A DNA stretch of 64,000 bases from Macrolepiota albuminosa (GCA_027475525.1 JAMWFC010000029.1:682001-746000), one strand, 5' to 3'. Shown: positions 33,190-44,539, counted from the stretch's first letter. Translations and numbers: made by a program. The notes: generated from the sequence alone by a model not told the origin.

Positions 33190-34163
33190 TCATGTGCCGG
33201 GAAATGCAAATTTTAGCCATTTTTTTCTGTAGGTTTGTCCTCGATGTGTATGGCCTTCAAACTTTCAGATCATCTCAATATGCATCTTAGCTATGGACTA
33301 GTAATTTTTGTTTGAAGTTTTCTATTGCATAAGTTGTGTCAGTCGATGACCGAGTAAGAGGTACCAAAAGCACCAGAAAGTGCAAAATCCATCACACCGG
33401 GTCACAGTCCCAATTCTAGCTCTGCTTGACTTGTCTTGGACACTAGATGGTGCATCACGCACAAGCCAGGCATTAGTAACCATGTGTACACTTTATCTGT
33501 CAATGAATCAATGCTTCTATTGACAAAATCTACTATAGTAAGTACTGTTATGAGCATGTAAGGAATTAATGGAATAGTAGGCTGGGTGCTGTACCATGGA
33601 CAAACCAGTAGAATAACTTGTGGGAATGCCTGGGGTCGAGAAATCTACAAGAGCAGGAGGGGTTGCAGTAAGGGCTGCCCCCATTGAGTACAGTGAAACA
33701 GGTGTGTTATAAGTTGTGGTATTGAGGTGGCAGCGCTGTAATGGCGGCTGTGTATCTAATGCGTTGTTTGATCCCTCGACAGTGTCCTCATTCAACGGAG
33801 CGGAGAACAAAGAGTTTTTTTGCTGACAGGGCAGCCTGTCACTCCAAGGTATTTAATCCACTCAACAAGTGCCTCTTCCTGTGCAGGAGTAAGAAGTAGT
33901 TGGTTCTTGTGTGTTTCGGTTTTAGGTGTGGCGAGGCCATTATATCAATGCCATAAAGTGTGATATGGAACTTTATAATGTTGAGCTGCCTTGGTAACAG
34001 ATAAAAAGACCTCATTCTCCAAGTCTTTACAGGCCTCTTGTATGAGAGCCTCAGTGTCAGGATGAACAGTATTGCAGTAGACGGCAGCGTGAACCATTTC
34101 AGCAGAACGTTGAAAAAAAAGCGGAGTGTCATGGTGCTAGTGCGCATTTTGACTATGCCGTTC
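33190..34163 (-). pseudogene. Internally deleted pogo-like element, 3' part and transposase remnant
   Basis: Read on the minus strand, 34130-33800 encodes the N-terminal DNA-binding half of a pogo-like transposase (YKVPYHTLWH, then LLLTPAQEEALVEWIKYLG), closely related to the copy at 20429. Directly after the motif SKKTL it jumps to the extreme C-terminus (LQRCHLNTTTYNTPVSLYSM, 33810-33517), so the entire DDE core is missing. A stop codon follows TLWH. The 3' flank (33440-33190) aligns with that of the first copy. The 5' part continues at 40261-40490, beyond the inserted Copia element. Confidence 0.8.
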
Positions 34164-34488
34164 TGTCGAGGGAAATGCCTTGTGACTCCGGACTCACTAT
34201 GAAACACTCACGTCATATATTAAGTCATAATTCATATGTTTCTCTTTTCTACGTACATGTCTTAAAACTCCATATTGATTACTTATGCATGACGTCTTCC
34301 TGTCTCATCACTTCAACTGTATATTATGTTGAGACACACCTGGAGATAGATTATCTTACGATTTCCACTCTCCAGGTGAGTCTTCTTGTATCTTATTACT
34401 TACATATTATCTTACGATTTCTACTCTCCAGATACTTACTACATTATATTCATACTCGAATACATCTGTTTACCTATATGCTGTGTCA
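34164..34488 (+). repeat. Copia 5' LTR (325 bp)
   Basis: TG...CA termini, target duplication CGTTC immediately before. Matches the 3' LTR with scattered substitutions. Confidence 0.92.
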
Positions 34489-34507
34489 GGTTATGGGCCC
34501 CGACGTT

Positions 34508-35969
34508 ATGTCTGACAATACTTCAGAAATGTTACAGTTTGCGAAGTTTAACGGTACCAACTATCATGTTTGGTCTGATAATATGAAAAATGCGTTACTG
34601 GCCAAATCATTATGGGGCGTTACCTCAGGACAAGAAACCTGCCCAACTAAACCTCCTACAGAATACTCCGAATTGTCAACCGTTGCTCGTTCTGAAGGGG
34701 ATCAGTTACCTCAGACTGTCTCTAAAGAGGGTCAGGATGAGTTGTTGACTGCTGCCTGTCCTAAAGAGGATCAGTCACCTCAGACTGTTCCTAAAGAAGG
34801 CCAGGAGCCGATGAATGTGATATATTCAAAGGACTATTCAGCATGGGAACATGCCCATGAGAGGTACAAGCGTTGGCTGAATAAGGACAATGCTGCGTGA
34901 GGGTTAATTCAAAGTGCATCGAATATACTCAATGCGAATCTATCGTCACCCTTGATACTTCAAAGAAAATCTGGGATCACCTTCATCAACATTACGTTGA
35001 TCAACAGAGTGGGATCAACGTACATTATTACCACCAGCAACTGTATAGGAAATGATAGGATGGAAGTTCTCCCTTGACAAACTATCTCGGTTTCTACATG
35101 AACATATGTCGTCGATTTCTTGATGCTGGTCACCGCATTGATGACAATACTATAATCAATGCTATTCTTTTGTCGTTACCACGTTCTCCTACCTGGGAAG
35201 TTGTCAAACAGAATTTGCTGTTTCGGGGTGCCTCCTTAATGCTCAAAACTGTCACTACTGAATTATTGATTGTATTACCTTGGAGGATGCCGTGACTAGC
35301 AAAACATTGGCATTTACTGCGAGAACTGAGCCTGAATCGAGTGGGAGTCGACAGATTCCTAAAACAACAAAAAGGAAGTCAAAACCAAAACACGAGCCAA
35401 AACCCGATGACATTTGTCATAATTGTGATGAGAAGAGACACTGGAGTCTGAAGTGCCCCAAGCCCAAAAAGGCGAAAAATGCTGGTCAAGCTCGACTTAC
35501 TGTTTCCACTTGTAATTCCGAATCTCGCAAAATTGGCCAAGTCATGATGGCAACTTCAAAGGATATGCCCGCTGGACTACTTCTTGATAGTGCCGCTTCG
35601 AGTCACATGGTGGCCGACCAGACTTACTTCGTCGACTACCGTAAAACAAGTAATCAGCACATATCAGTTGGAGGACAAAATCAACTACTTGTTGAAGATA
35701 CAGGTGCGATTACGTTCCGTACTCACTTGTCTTCTGGTACAAGTGATGTTGTCTTGCACGATGTCCTCCACATTCCCACTCTAGAGGCTAATCTTATCAG
35801 TTTGGGTTCTTTACAGCGTGAAGGCATTAGGTTCCATGACTTTCCTTATGGAATTTCATTGTCTTGGCAAGGTCAAGAATTCCTCCATGCAAATCTCGTT
35901 GGCACTTGCGGTGATGATGCCCAAATCGAGCTGGGCACTGCGTGGACTATCACTAGTGCAGCTACTTAG
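34508..35969 (+). pseudogene. Copia gag and protease
   Basis: Gag starts at the ATG 20 nt after the LTR (FAKFNGTNYHVWSDNMKNAL). It carries a Pro/Glu/Gln-rich internal repeat (EGDQLPQTVSKEGQ, EDQSPQTVPKEGQ). A TGA and a frame change at about 34900, and further stops near 35056, interrupt it. From 35280 the frame is open again: CCHC knuckle CHNCDEKRHWSLKC, then the protease site LLLDSAASSHMV. The family consensus is DSGASSHM, so the glycine after the catalytic Asp-Ser is replaced by alanine here. The frame ends at 35969 where the foreign insertion begins. Confidence 0.82.
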
Positions 35970-36920
35970 CCAATATAGCTTTGAGCGTGCTAAGTGTGTG
36001 AGAGAGTCCCGGACAGGTCCCAGAGAACACACAGTAGGCAAGAGGTTGGTGGCAAGGAAAGTGGGTGATTGGAGGCACTTGCATATGGCTCCAAAACGTG
36101 GCTACAGAGCGCTAAAAGTCGCTAAGGGGGAGCGCTAAGAGCGTGGGAAAGTCGCTAAGAAAGGCGCTAAGAGGTGCAGGAAAGGGTCGCTAAGAGGCGC
36201 TAAGTGTTAGCACCTAGAACATGATAATAAAAGGATGAGATTGCTTAGCGGATCTAAGCACAAAAGCCAAGCCGTAGTTGCAAGGCGCTAGAGAGAGAGA
36301 GATATAGAAAACTAGAGCAGAGTCCCCTTGCTTGACACGGTCAACAAGAGGTAGTCTGTTGCGTATGGAGACCAAAATGTTGGGATACGATCCCTACTGC
36401 CAAATTGATTCCTTGAACTACTAACAAAAAGTAGGTATTTATAGTAAAGAAAGTTAGCTGACGCTAAGAGGTTAAGCGTCACTAGAGGGTGGTGAACTGA
36501 TAAAAATGTAAGTAAATGTGGTGAATTGAATTGTATAGTAAAAAGGTCCATGATAATGCTGTCATGGAAATACTTCATCATTTCCCCTTGTAAGCGCTGC
36601 CACTGGCTAAGAGCATTATGCCGGATTGGCTGATGCCAAGTGTCTGTGTAAATGTATAGCCTTGGAGTGCAAGTGGCAAGGTGCGGTGAGGTGTCAATAG
36701 TGGTGCGAAGAATAAGTGGTGCCATAAAAATGGTCTGAGAGTAATTGGAGTCTGTAGCTGCGAGTTATTAGTGTAAAAATATGAGAAAAATAGTGCTAGA
36801 AGCGCTAGAGCGTGGCGCTTCTGGTGGTACTAGTGGGCTGATGTGAGGTGCGGGTATTGGTGCTATCTGTAGCCAGCCATGATGCAGGCTTATCAGCAGC
36901 ACACTCTACCGGATCGAAAC
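35966..36920. mobile_element. 0.95-kb non-autonomous insertion inside Copia pol
   Basis: The segment separates the protease end (TAWTITSAA) from the next Copia residues (DNQVAYIASES), which are normally adjacent. It has no coding potential. It contains a cluster of CGCTAAG repeats at about 36108-36205, an AG microsatellite at about 36289-36302, and a TGTTGGGAT box at about 36379 that may be an LTR-type end. Boundaries are approximate (within about 30 bases) and no convincing target duplication was found. Confidence 0.6.
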
Positions 36921-36921
36921 G

Positions 36922-37737
36922 ATGACCATTGGAATAGTTGACAATCAGGTGGCTTATATTGCCAGTGAGTCTACCATGTGTTTATGGCACCGTCAATTAG
37001 GACATATTAGTCCTTGCACTATAAAAACCATGGTGGATCACAATTTAGTCACTAGCATCAAAATAAAGTTACCTCAAGAATTCGATCGGTTATGCAGCAG
37101 ATGTGCTGAAGGTAAGGCTACAAGACCGCCCTTGCCCGACATGAGCAATACAAAATACAAGAAAAACAAATTACTTGTCATGGACCTCACCGGACCCATG
37201 AGTGTAGCCACCTGGGACGGAAATTGCTATGCAATGGTAGTTGTCGAAGCCAGCAAACATTTTCCAACTGGGAGACTCCTCAAAACTAAGGAGGAAGTGG
37301 GAGACAATGTGCGCGAAGTCACGGCTATGTATGAGCATGATGGCGGTCAGTTTGTTAAGATTATCCAAACTGACAATGGCAGTGAATTTGTTAATTCTAC
37401 GATGCGAAAATTCTGTGCACTTAACGGAATAAAACATCAAACTACGAATTCCTACCGACCACAGCAGAACGGTATTGTGGAACATGCTATAGCCGTAATA
37501 ATGGAGATGGTTAGAAGTATGCTTCATGGAGCGAAAATGGACTTACGGTATTGGGGAGAAGCGTTCCTTTACACTGTCTATATACGATCGATCACACCAA
37601 CGTCAGCGCTTCAAGGAAAAATTCCACTGATGGAGTGGAATGGATGTGTACCCAATTTATCTCATCTCCGAATCTTTGGATCATTAGGTTGGGCTCACGT
37701 TCCAAGGGAAGTTCGACAAAGTAAACTCAAATCCTGA
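36922..37737 (+). pseudogene. Copia integrase
   Basis: The frame is open for 271 codons. The zinc-binding pre-integrase motif LWHRQLGHIS...LCSRCAEGK is followed by the core with VMDLTGP (first Asp), IIQTDNGSEF (second Asp) and RPQQNGIVE (catalytic Glu). The C-terminal GKIPLMEWNG and LRIFGSLGWAHVP are typical. A TGA codon at about 37735 separates it from the reverse transcriptase part, so the original polyprotein is broken. Confidence 0.88.
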
Positions 37738-37752
37738 GCCGTGAGAGTTTGA

Positions 37753-39879
37753 ATGCTTGGGTGGTGGTCAGATGAGACCAAAGGCTACAAATTGGAGGAC
37801 TTAGAGAACGGCAAGTTAATATCCTCAAGGGATGTCGAGTTTTACAAGGACAATACTCTGAGTGAACTTGCCCATTTTGACTCTGGTTTGACTCAATCAT
37901 CTCCCGAAGAAATCAATGAGATGATTGATACAGCTGTTTATCCTGAGTTGGATTTACCGGAGAAAGTCGACATTCCCTCTACGAGTTCCGGATCCAAAGT
38001 CGAGTCTCAAATACAGGAGCTTCAGCTCACTGACAATGAAATGAGAGAAGAAACACCGATTGGAGGATTACAATACCCTTCCGTGCCACCTTCCCTTTCC
38101 CCTCCACCTGTTGTAAGTCCAACCGAAGTACCACCTGCGCCTCAAAAGTCGTCAAGATGGCAAGATCTGCCCCGTTGTGAGCCTTTGACTTGCACTAAAT
38201 GTATTCCGATTAGATATCAACAAGATCTTGACGATGAAAACTCAAGTCATATGGCCTTTGTTGCTGTCTCAGGACCTCGTATTGAGGACGCTTTGGCTTC
38301 TCCACAGGCTGGTGACTGGCAAAAGGCTATAGAGTTGGAATACAAGCAGCTTCTCCAAAAATGTGTTTTCGAAGAAGTCAACGAGTTACCTCCAGGCAAA
38401 AGAGCTGTGTGAAGTAAAGTTGTATTAAAGGAAAAGTTTGATGAACATGGCAAACACGCGAAATACAAAGCATGCATTGTTGCACAAGGTTTTTCGCAAG
38501 TCCCAGGTATTGACTATAACGACACATTTTCGTCAGTTGCCAAGTTTACAACTTTTCGAGTGTTTTTGACCTTAGCTGCTTCACTTGATTTTGAGATTCA
38601 TCAAATTGATGTCATAGGTGCTTATTTGGAGGGAAATCTCGATGAAGAGATATATATGCGCGCTCCAAAAGAAATTGGTAAGGCCAAATACTGGAAGTTG
38701 CTCAAGGCTATATATGGCCTCAAACAAGCAGGTTGCAAATGGAAGGAAAGACTACATGACGTACTCATGACCTTAGGGTTCAAGCCCTCACACGCTGATG
38801 ACTGCTTATATATTTTACGATCAAAAGGTCAAATCTCACTTATTGTTGTTGTCTATGTCGATGACATGGCAATAGCGGGTAAGGATATTTGCAGGATTAT
38901 TTCATTCAAACAGGACATGAATAGGAACTTTGACATCACGGATCTTGGAGAAGTTCACTATATTCTTGGTCTTCAAATCAAACGGGATTGACCCAATCGA
39001 ATTATTTATTTAAACCAATCGATTTACATCGACTCCGTTTTAGAACGATTTGGGATGACTTCTTGCCATCCTGTAACGACCCCCCTGCAAACAAATCATG
39101 ACCTTTCACAACTCCAATGCCCACATACGGAGGAAGAACGTGATAACTATGCTCAATACTCCAATGGGCTAAATTACTTATCCCTAGTCAGCTCATTGTT
39201 ATATGCAACTCAAACTCGACCTGATATTCAGTTTTCGGTCAGTTTATTAGCCCAGTTTTCAAACAACCCTGGTATCCCTCATCTTATGGGTTGCAAACGT
39301 GTTTTACGATATTTAAAAGGCACAAAGTCACTTTGCCTTAAATTGGGCGGCTTTAAACATGAGCAGATCCAACTGGTGGGATGGAGCAATGCCAATTGGG
39401 CTCAAGATCAATATGATCAACGCTCTGTTAGCGGATAGTGTTACGACATTGACGGAAGCTTGGTATCCTGGTTATCCAGGAAACAATTGGTGACAGCAAC
39501 GTCGACAGTGGAGGCAGAGTATATTGCCTCTGCCAATGCAACCCGGGAAGCGATTTGGCTTCGAAATCTATTAAAAGATCTTGGTTTTGAGCAAGTACAA
39601 GCAACTATCATCCACACCAATAATACTGGAAGCATCGCGTTGTCTAAGAACCCTGTTGGTCACTCTCGTGCCAAACACATCGATATATGCTTCCATTTCA
39701 TCCGAGAGCATATTGCTCAGGGAAATATTCGACTTGAATATGTTCCTACCCAGAAAATGATTGCCGATACGTTGACGAAGGCATTGCCATGCGAAACCTT
39801 CAAAAAGCATTGTGAATTTTTGGGAGTCGTCTCTCCTCCGTCACAGTCAAGTGGGAGTGTTGAGGGAAATGCCTCGTGA
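37753..39879 (+). pseudogene. Copia reverse transcriptase and RNase H
   Basis: After a Pro-rich linker the RVT_2 domain shows DWQKAIELEY, RAV*SKVVLKEKFDEHG with TGA in place of a sense codon (38410), QIDVIGAYLEG, YGLKQAGCKW and the catalytic YVDDMAIAG (about 38855-38880). A second TGA at about 38988 and a TAG at about 39436 interrupt the later part. RNase H retains TSTVEAEYIA, RAKHIDICFHFIRE and MIADTLTKALP. The three nonsense codons with otherwise clean homology point to point-mutation decay. Confidence 0.88.
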
Positions 39880-40260
39880 CTCCGGACTCACTATGAAACA
39901 CTTGCGTCATATATTAAGTCATAATTCGTATGTTTCTCTTTTCTACATACATGTCTTAAAACTCCATATTGATTACTTATGCATGACGTCCTCCTGTCTC
40001 ATCACTTCAACTGTATATTATGTTGAGACACACCTGGAGATGGATTATCTTACTTATGCATGACGTCCTCCTGTCTCATCACTTCAACTGTATATTATGT
40101 TGAGACACACCTGGAGATGGATTATCTTACGATTTCCACTCTCCAGGTGAGTCTTCTTTGTATCTTATTACTTACATATTATCTTACAATTTACACTCTC
40201 CAGATACTTACTATATTATATTTGTACTCAAATACATCTGTTTGCCTATATGCTGCGTCA
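39858..40260 (+). repeat. Copia 3' LTR (403 bp including a 77-bp duplication)
   Basis: Matches the 5' LTR from TGTTGAGG to GTCA. Removing one copy of the 77-bp duplication gives 326 bp, within one base of the 5' LTR. Confidence 0.92.
39973..40126. repeat. Exact 77-bp tandem duplication (suspected assembly artefact)
   Basis: Copies 39973-40049 and 40050-40126 are identical. The 5' LTR of the same element has this segment once (about 34276-34358). Confidence 0.95.
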
Positions 40261-40490
40261 CGTTCCAGCCGTATGCGGAACTTCAACTGCCCCCAAGCTG
40301 TCACACTCTCTTTCATCAACCTGAAGAATGTCTCTTGCTCTGAGCTTTCTACTCTCCAATATACTTCGGAATGTGAATTCCAAGTCATTTGATATGTATG
40401 GAAACATTTTGTGTAGTTAGATTTTTCACAGTCAATCTTGATTCACTTGACCGAGCTCCGGTTAGTGACAAACCTCCCTCTGATTTTGCA
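40261..40490 (-). mobile_element. 5' part of the internally deleted pogo-like element
   Basis: Continues the element at 33190-34163 after the Copia insertion. On the minus strand, the segment with TTTGTCAC...CCGGAGCTCGG (about 40485-40455) and the following 70 bp match the 5' region of the first pogo-like element at about 20190-20280. Confidence 0.65.
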
Positions 40491-40825
40491 CTCTTGCGCC
40501 TACCACATTTTTAGTTCTCAATTATCTCTCTCAAAAACTACAAGGAACGCTTGAAATACATTATATGTAGCTATGAGATTTTTCCTGGACTCAACGGCTG
40601 AGCACACTCAGTTGAGCATTGCATTTTGCACATAGGGACATCAATAGGGATGGGCCACTGCAGTGCACGGCAATACTGAGGTCTACAGTAGAGTTTTGTC
40701 AATGACTGTTTATAAAATTGAATAGTCAAAAAGAGACCAATAACACAATTACTGAAGCAGAGAAAGAAATTTTAGCTACTATTTATATGAAACTTGAGCT
40801 CAAATTTAAATGAGTTGAGCTTTTG

Positions 40826-42785
40826 TGTAACAATGTATGAGTTGAGTTCAGTTCTTTAGTGTTCCAAGTGCGTATGACCCAATTCTATAGCAAGAATTGC
40901 AACTACACAAGCGTAGAGACTGGTAAAGGATAAAGACTAAAGAGTTACTATAACAAGTGTGACCAAATCATAGGCTGTGACAGCCTACTCTGTTACATAC
41001 CCTCCTTTGAGATTAGATACCAATCTGAAAGAAGAAAAAAAAATTCCTACAGTGGTGCTCACTCCAGTAATGTACTCCTTCATTGCTAAGGCTCCTTCAT
41101 CATCCATTGTGTCTGCTCACCTAGTCAGGTTGTCCTCCACTCCATATAGTCATTCCATCCTCCCCTCCCATGCACCCCTTCAAATTTTGTGCTGGGATCC
41201 ACCTTTCCCTCCCCTCTCCAAGAGAAAACTCTTGGATAGATCAAAGTTGACACTAATAGCATCAACAGGGTGGGCAGAGCACATTGGCTCTGTAAAACAT
41301 CATAAAAAAGGGTGGAAAGAGTAGGAGAACAGAGTCTTGATGCTCATATGCAAATATGGAATACATCCATATTCACCATTATCTCCAGCCTCTAGACACT
41401 CTAGCAGGTTGCACACAGTCAATTATGAGCTAGTAGGGCAAGCACAAGAAGGAAGAGATGCTGAGGAGATATGAATGGGGTTGGGTTGCACACAGTCAAT
41501 TATGAGCTAGTAGGGCAAGCACAAGAAGGAAGAGATGCTGAGGAGATATGAATGGGGTTGGGTGGAAGTAATTATGTCATAGTTGATCGAACAGACAAAA
41601 GTCCACTCCTTTGGATTACCTCAAAGGCCTCCTCAGAATAACATCAAAGGTGTGAGGCATGTATAAAACAAAATAGAGCTGATGAACGGTGTCAAAGAAT
41701 GACATGGTGAAGATGGATAGAGGTCAGATCCATCAGGAAATAAGTATAAAGTCGAATCAATTATGTGAACTGTGCAGATGCACATAGAAAAGGTGCCAAG
41801 CTAGACACCACAGCAAATCCTGGGACAATAACTGAGAGATGGACTGGATGGTTGATAAGAGCAGGAAGTGACCATAAATGCGTCACAGAAATGGTCTAGA
41901 AAAATCCTGAGACAGAGGTTCCCCATGAGAATAAGGGGGAAGGAAGTAATGGACAAAGATGATGACATCGAGCAAGAACTGTGGACTGAAATAGTATAAA
42001 CCTAGATACTGTTGGAAAGGGCATGTTGAGGCACATCTAATGCCATAGAAATTGAGCCAAACAGTTCCATGGATTGCAAGATATCTGCAAAATAATAAAA
42101 ATACCACAACTAACAACTTTGAGCTAGCACCATGGTCTGGATTGGGTCAACCATGGGGCTGTTGGAAGGAGTAAAGCAATGTGCTTCCAATGGCACTAGA
42201 ATCAAGAGAATTGGTGCAGTGGATTGTGAGATATAGGCAATTTTGTAAAATATTGAAAATCCAGAGATGGAGAAGGAGGGAGTGAAAGTTGAGGGCCATC
42301 CAGGTATCAAAAGGATCCTGGACATGAGGAGATCACAATGGTAAAGGAGATGGGGCAAACTGTGGCCTTGCTCCCAAGATATGATGCAATCTTCATGCCA
42401 GCTCATTATCTCTCACCCACAAACACCTCCAACTCTTATCCACACCTCTCCTAATCCTGCAACCAAGAAGGAACACTGATAGAAGGTCCAAAGCATCCCA
42501 AAAGTCCAGCAAAGAGTCCAGAAGTCAAAAGATAAGCAGTGTTGTAGCCAAGTCTCTGCTATAGTCCAGTGATAGTGTGTGACAAAGCCACTGGAGCTGG
42601 ATACACAAAAAAGTGTAACAATGTACAGGTTGAGTTCAGTTCCTTAGTGTCCCAAGTGCGTATGACCCAATTCTATAGCAAGAATGGTGACTACACAAGC
42701 GCAGGGACTAGCAAAAAATAAAGACTAAAGAGTTACTGTAACAAGTGTGACCAAATTATAGGCTGTGACAGCCTACTCTGTTACA
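40826..42785. mobile_element. TRIM-like non-autonomous LTR element
   Basis: Two direct repeats of 172 bp (40826-40997 and 42614-42785) begin TGTAACA and end TGTTACA. They are flanked by the 5-bp duplication TTTTG (40821-40825 and 42786-42790). The 1.6-kb interior has no retroviral domain and no ORF worth naming. A purine-rich stretch (ACACAAAAAAG) precedes the right repeat, as a polypurine tract should. By eye the repeats differ at about 16 positions, mostly transitions. The interior includes the 77-bp duplication at 41407-41560, so the true length is probably about 1.88 kb. Confidence 0.88.
41407..41560. repeat. Exact 77-bp tandem duplication (suspected assembly artefact)
   Basis: Copies 41407-41483 and 41484-41560 are identical. 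They lie in the interior of the TRIM-like element. Confidence 0.95.
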
Positions 42786-42916
42786 TTTTGAGTGAGTTTG
42801 TGTAGTGGAATGTCTTCCAACAATTTGAAGAGAGAGGTTTTTCAATGATTGAGGAAGTTGATTCATATACATTAGTGTTTATCAACATAAGTCTAAGAAT
42901 TGGATAGCATGATATG

Positions 42917-43434
42917 TGTAAGAGCAACTTCTGGAGGCTGTGGCTCAGTCCCATAGCTGGCAGAGGGAGATCCAAAGTGTATTAGAGTATATACTGACAA
43001 TATCATAATAACTACTCACCTGGCAGAGGGAGATCAAAAGAGAACAAGTCTAGGAATTCCCTATGCCAGGTTGGATGCTTCTGGGGCCTCTGAAGCATGG
43101 AAAACAACTATACAGTACAACAAAATCTTAAAAACTCTAAAATTGCCTAAATAAACAGCTGTATAAACAAGGAGGAAAACTCTGGACTTTGAAAGTCAGA
43201 AAGGCAAACTCTGGCTTATATAAGCAGTCTGAAAGTGGTGCTGAAAAGTCCACACTTGTCTGAATGATAGCTAAGGAACCAGAGCATCTCAAAGGCTGAG
43301 AGTAGTACTAACAAATAGTGTTAAGAGAATAGAAACAGCAAAATGAGAGAATGATAGAAGAAATAAGGAAATAAATAAAAGGAGAGTGAAGGAATAGGGA
43401 GTGAAAGAAGGAAGAAATGAGGAGTCCCCTGACA
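42917..43434. mobile_element. Solo LTR, second copy of the family at 25805
   Basis: 518 bp, beginning TGTAAGAGC and ending CTGACA. The 5-bp duplication ATATG flanks it (42912-42916 and 43435-43439). It aligns over its whole length with 25805-26380 except for the 77-bp duplication there. Confidence 0.9.
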
Positions 43435-43544
43435 ATATGTATTGATAAGTGGACAAATAAAATATAGAGACTTAACTTCAAAGCCTTCAATTTTTATTAT
43501 TGTCTCTATAGGCATAGAAGATATTGACATCAATATGACTTCTA

Positions 43545-43825
43545 TTGTAAGCATGAAGGCTTACTCGAACGGACGCATCTGACACCAGCCGCGCGTTTCT
43601 CTCTCAACAATTCGATCACGGTTGTAAGCATGAAGGCTTACTCGAACGGACGCATCTGACACCAGCCGCGCGTTTCTCTCTCAACAATTCGATCACGGTT
43701 CTCAATTAGGGGGGGTCTCACGTATTGTAAGCATGAAGGCTTACTCGAACGGACGCATCTGACACCAGCCGCGCGTTTCTCTCTCAACAATTTGATCACG
43801 GTTCTCAATTAGGGGGGGTCTCACA
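43545..43825. repeat. Tandem repeat, about 101-103-bp unit, plus a 77-bp duplication
   Basis: Units begin TTGTAAGCATGAAGGCTTAC, which itself holds a 6-bp inverted repeat (GTAAGC/GCTTAC), and end in GGGGGGGTCTCAC. The first two starts (43545 and 43622) are exactly 77 bp apart and identical over 77 bases, matching the suspected assembly artefact. The next start (43725) is 103 bp on and differs at one base (AATTTGATC for AATTCGATC). This is a genuine tandem repeat with a duplication added. Confidence 0.85.
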
Positions 43826-44385
43826 TCGTAAATCACATGGTAGACGTTCTGGGGAGCTCACGATTGAGGGGAACCAATCGCAAACCTTAATGCTAGAGGG
43901 TATTTAGAGACTATTTGTGTATTTTCGAGACTAACTTTTCCTGTAAAATCAACCTTTGTTCCATTCTGTTGGTCTCGTTGTATCTAAGTGAAGTAGAACT
44001 CACGTTCTCTTACATCTATACAGAAACAGATGTATCTCTCTGCAATTGTGGCTTCATATTTATACTTGTAAACAGAAATAGTTTGAGTACTACAACAAAC
44101 TATGCTAAAAGTGAGAAATGAATATGCTTCTTGTAGGTATTTTTTGGTGCTATATAAGCACAAGATATAATTTATATCTAAGATAATTAATTAAAGTTTT
44201 CAGTTTTTAATAGCTCTCTAATTATTTATTTCAATATATTAAATGTATTAGTTAATGTAGATAAGAGACTAAAATCATAACAGTTGACTCTTTAAATATG
44301 CATAAATAAAAGGAGTTATAGTTTGACAACTCTCATGTACAATTTTTATTCAATGACACTTAGCATCATAGCAGATTGACAACTA

Positions 44386-44539
44386 GGTATAAAATGCTAA
44401 AAGAAAGCAAATTTATAAACTCAATCAATATATCAAAATGCAAAACAGATTGATCAAACAATGGTATAAAATGCTAAAAGAAAGCAAATTTATAAACTCA
44501 ATCAATATATCAAAATGCAAAACAGATTGATCAAACAAT
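44386..44539. repeat. Exact 77-bp tandem duplication (suspected assembly artefact)
   Basis: Copies 44386-44462 and 44463-44539 are identical, with different bases immediately outside. Confidence 0.95.

Larger units (their letters stand above)
34164..40260 (+). mobile_element. Copia (Ty1) LTR retrotransposon, decayed
   Basis: Left LTR 34164-34488 and right LTR 39858-40260 both begin TGTYGAGGGAAATGCC and end GTCA. The element is flanked by the 5-bp duplication CGTTC (34159-34163 and 40261-40265). Internal order gag, protease, integrase, reverse transcriptase, RNase H is that of Copia. A candidate primer-binding site GGTTATGGGCCCC follows the left LTR at 34489. It is inserted in the second pogo-like element and is itself interrupted by a 0.95-kb insertion at about 35966-36920. 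The right LTR is 78 bp longer than the left only because of the 77-bp duplication at 39973-40126. Confidence 0.93.

Noticed and set aside
41000..41324. Possible ORF in the interior of the TRIM-like element
   Set aside because: 115 codons beginning inside the LTR with no retroviral motif; not distinguishable from chance.
43308..43554. Minus-strand frames rich in Leu, Ile and Ser
   Set aside because: They lie inside the solo LTR, and their hydrophobic look comes from purine-rich LTR sequence read antisense.
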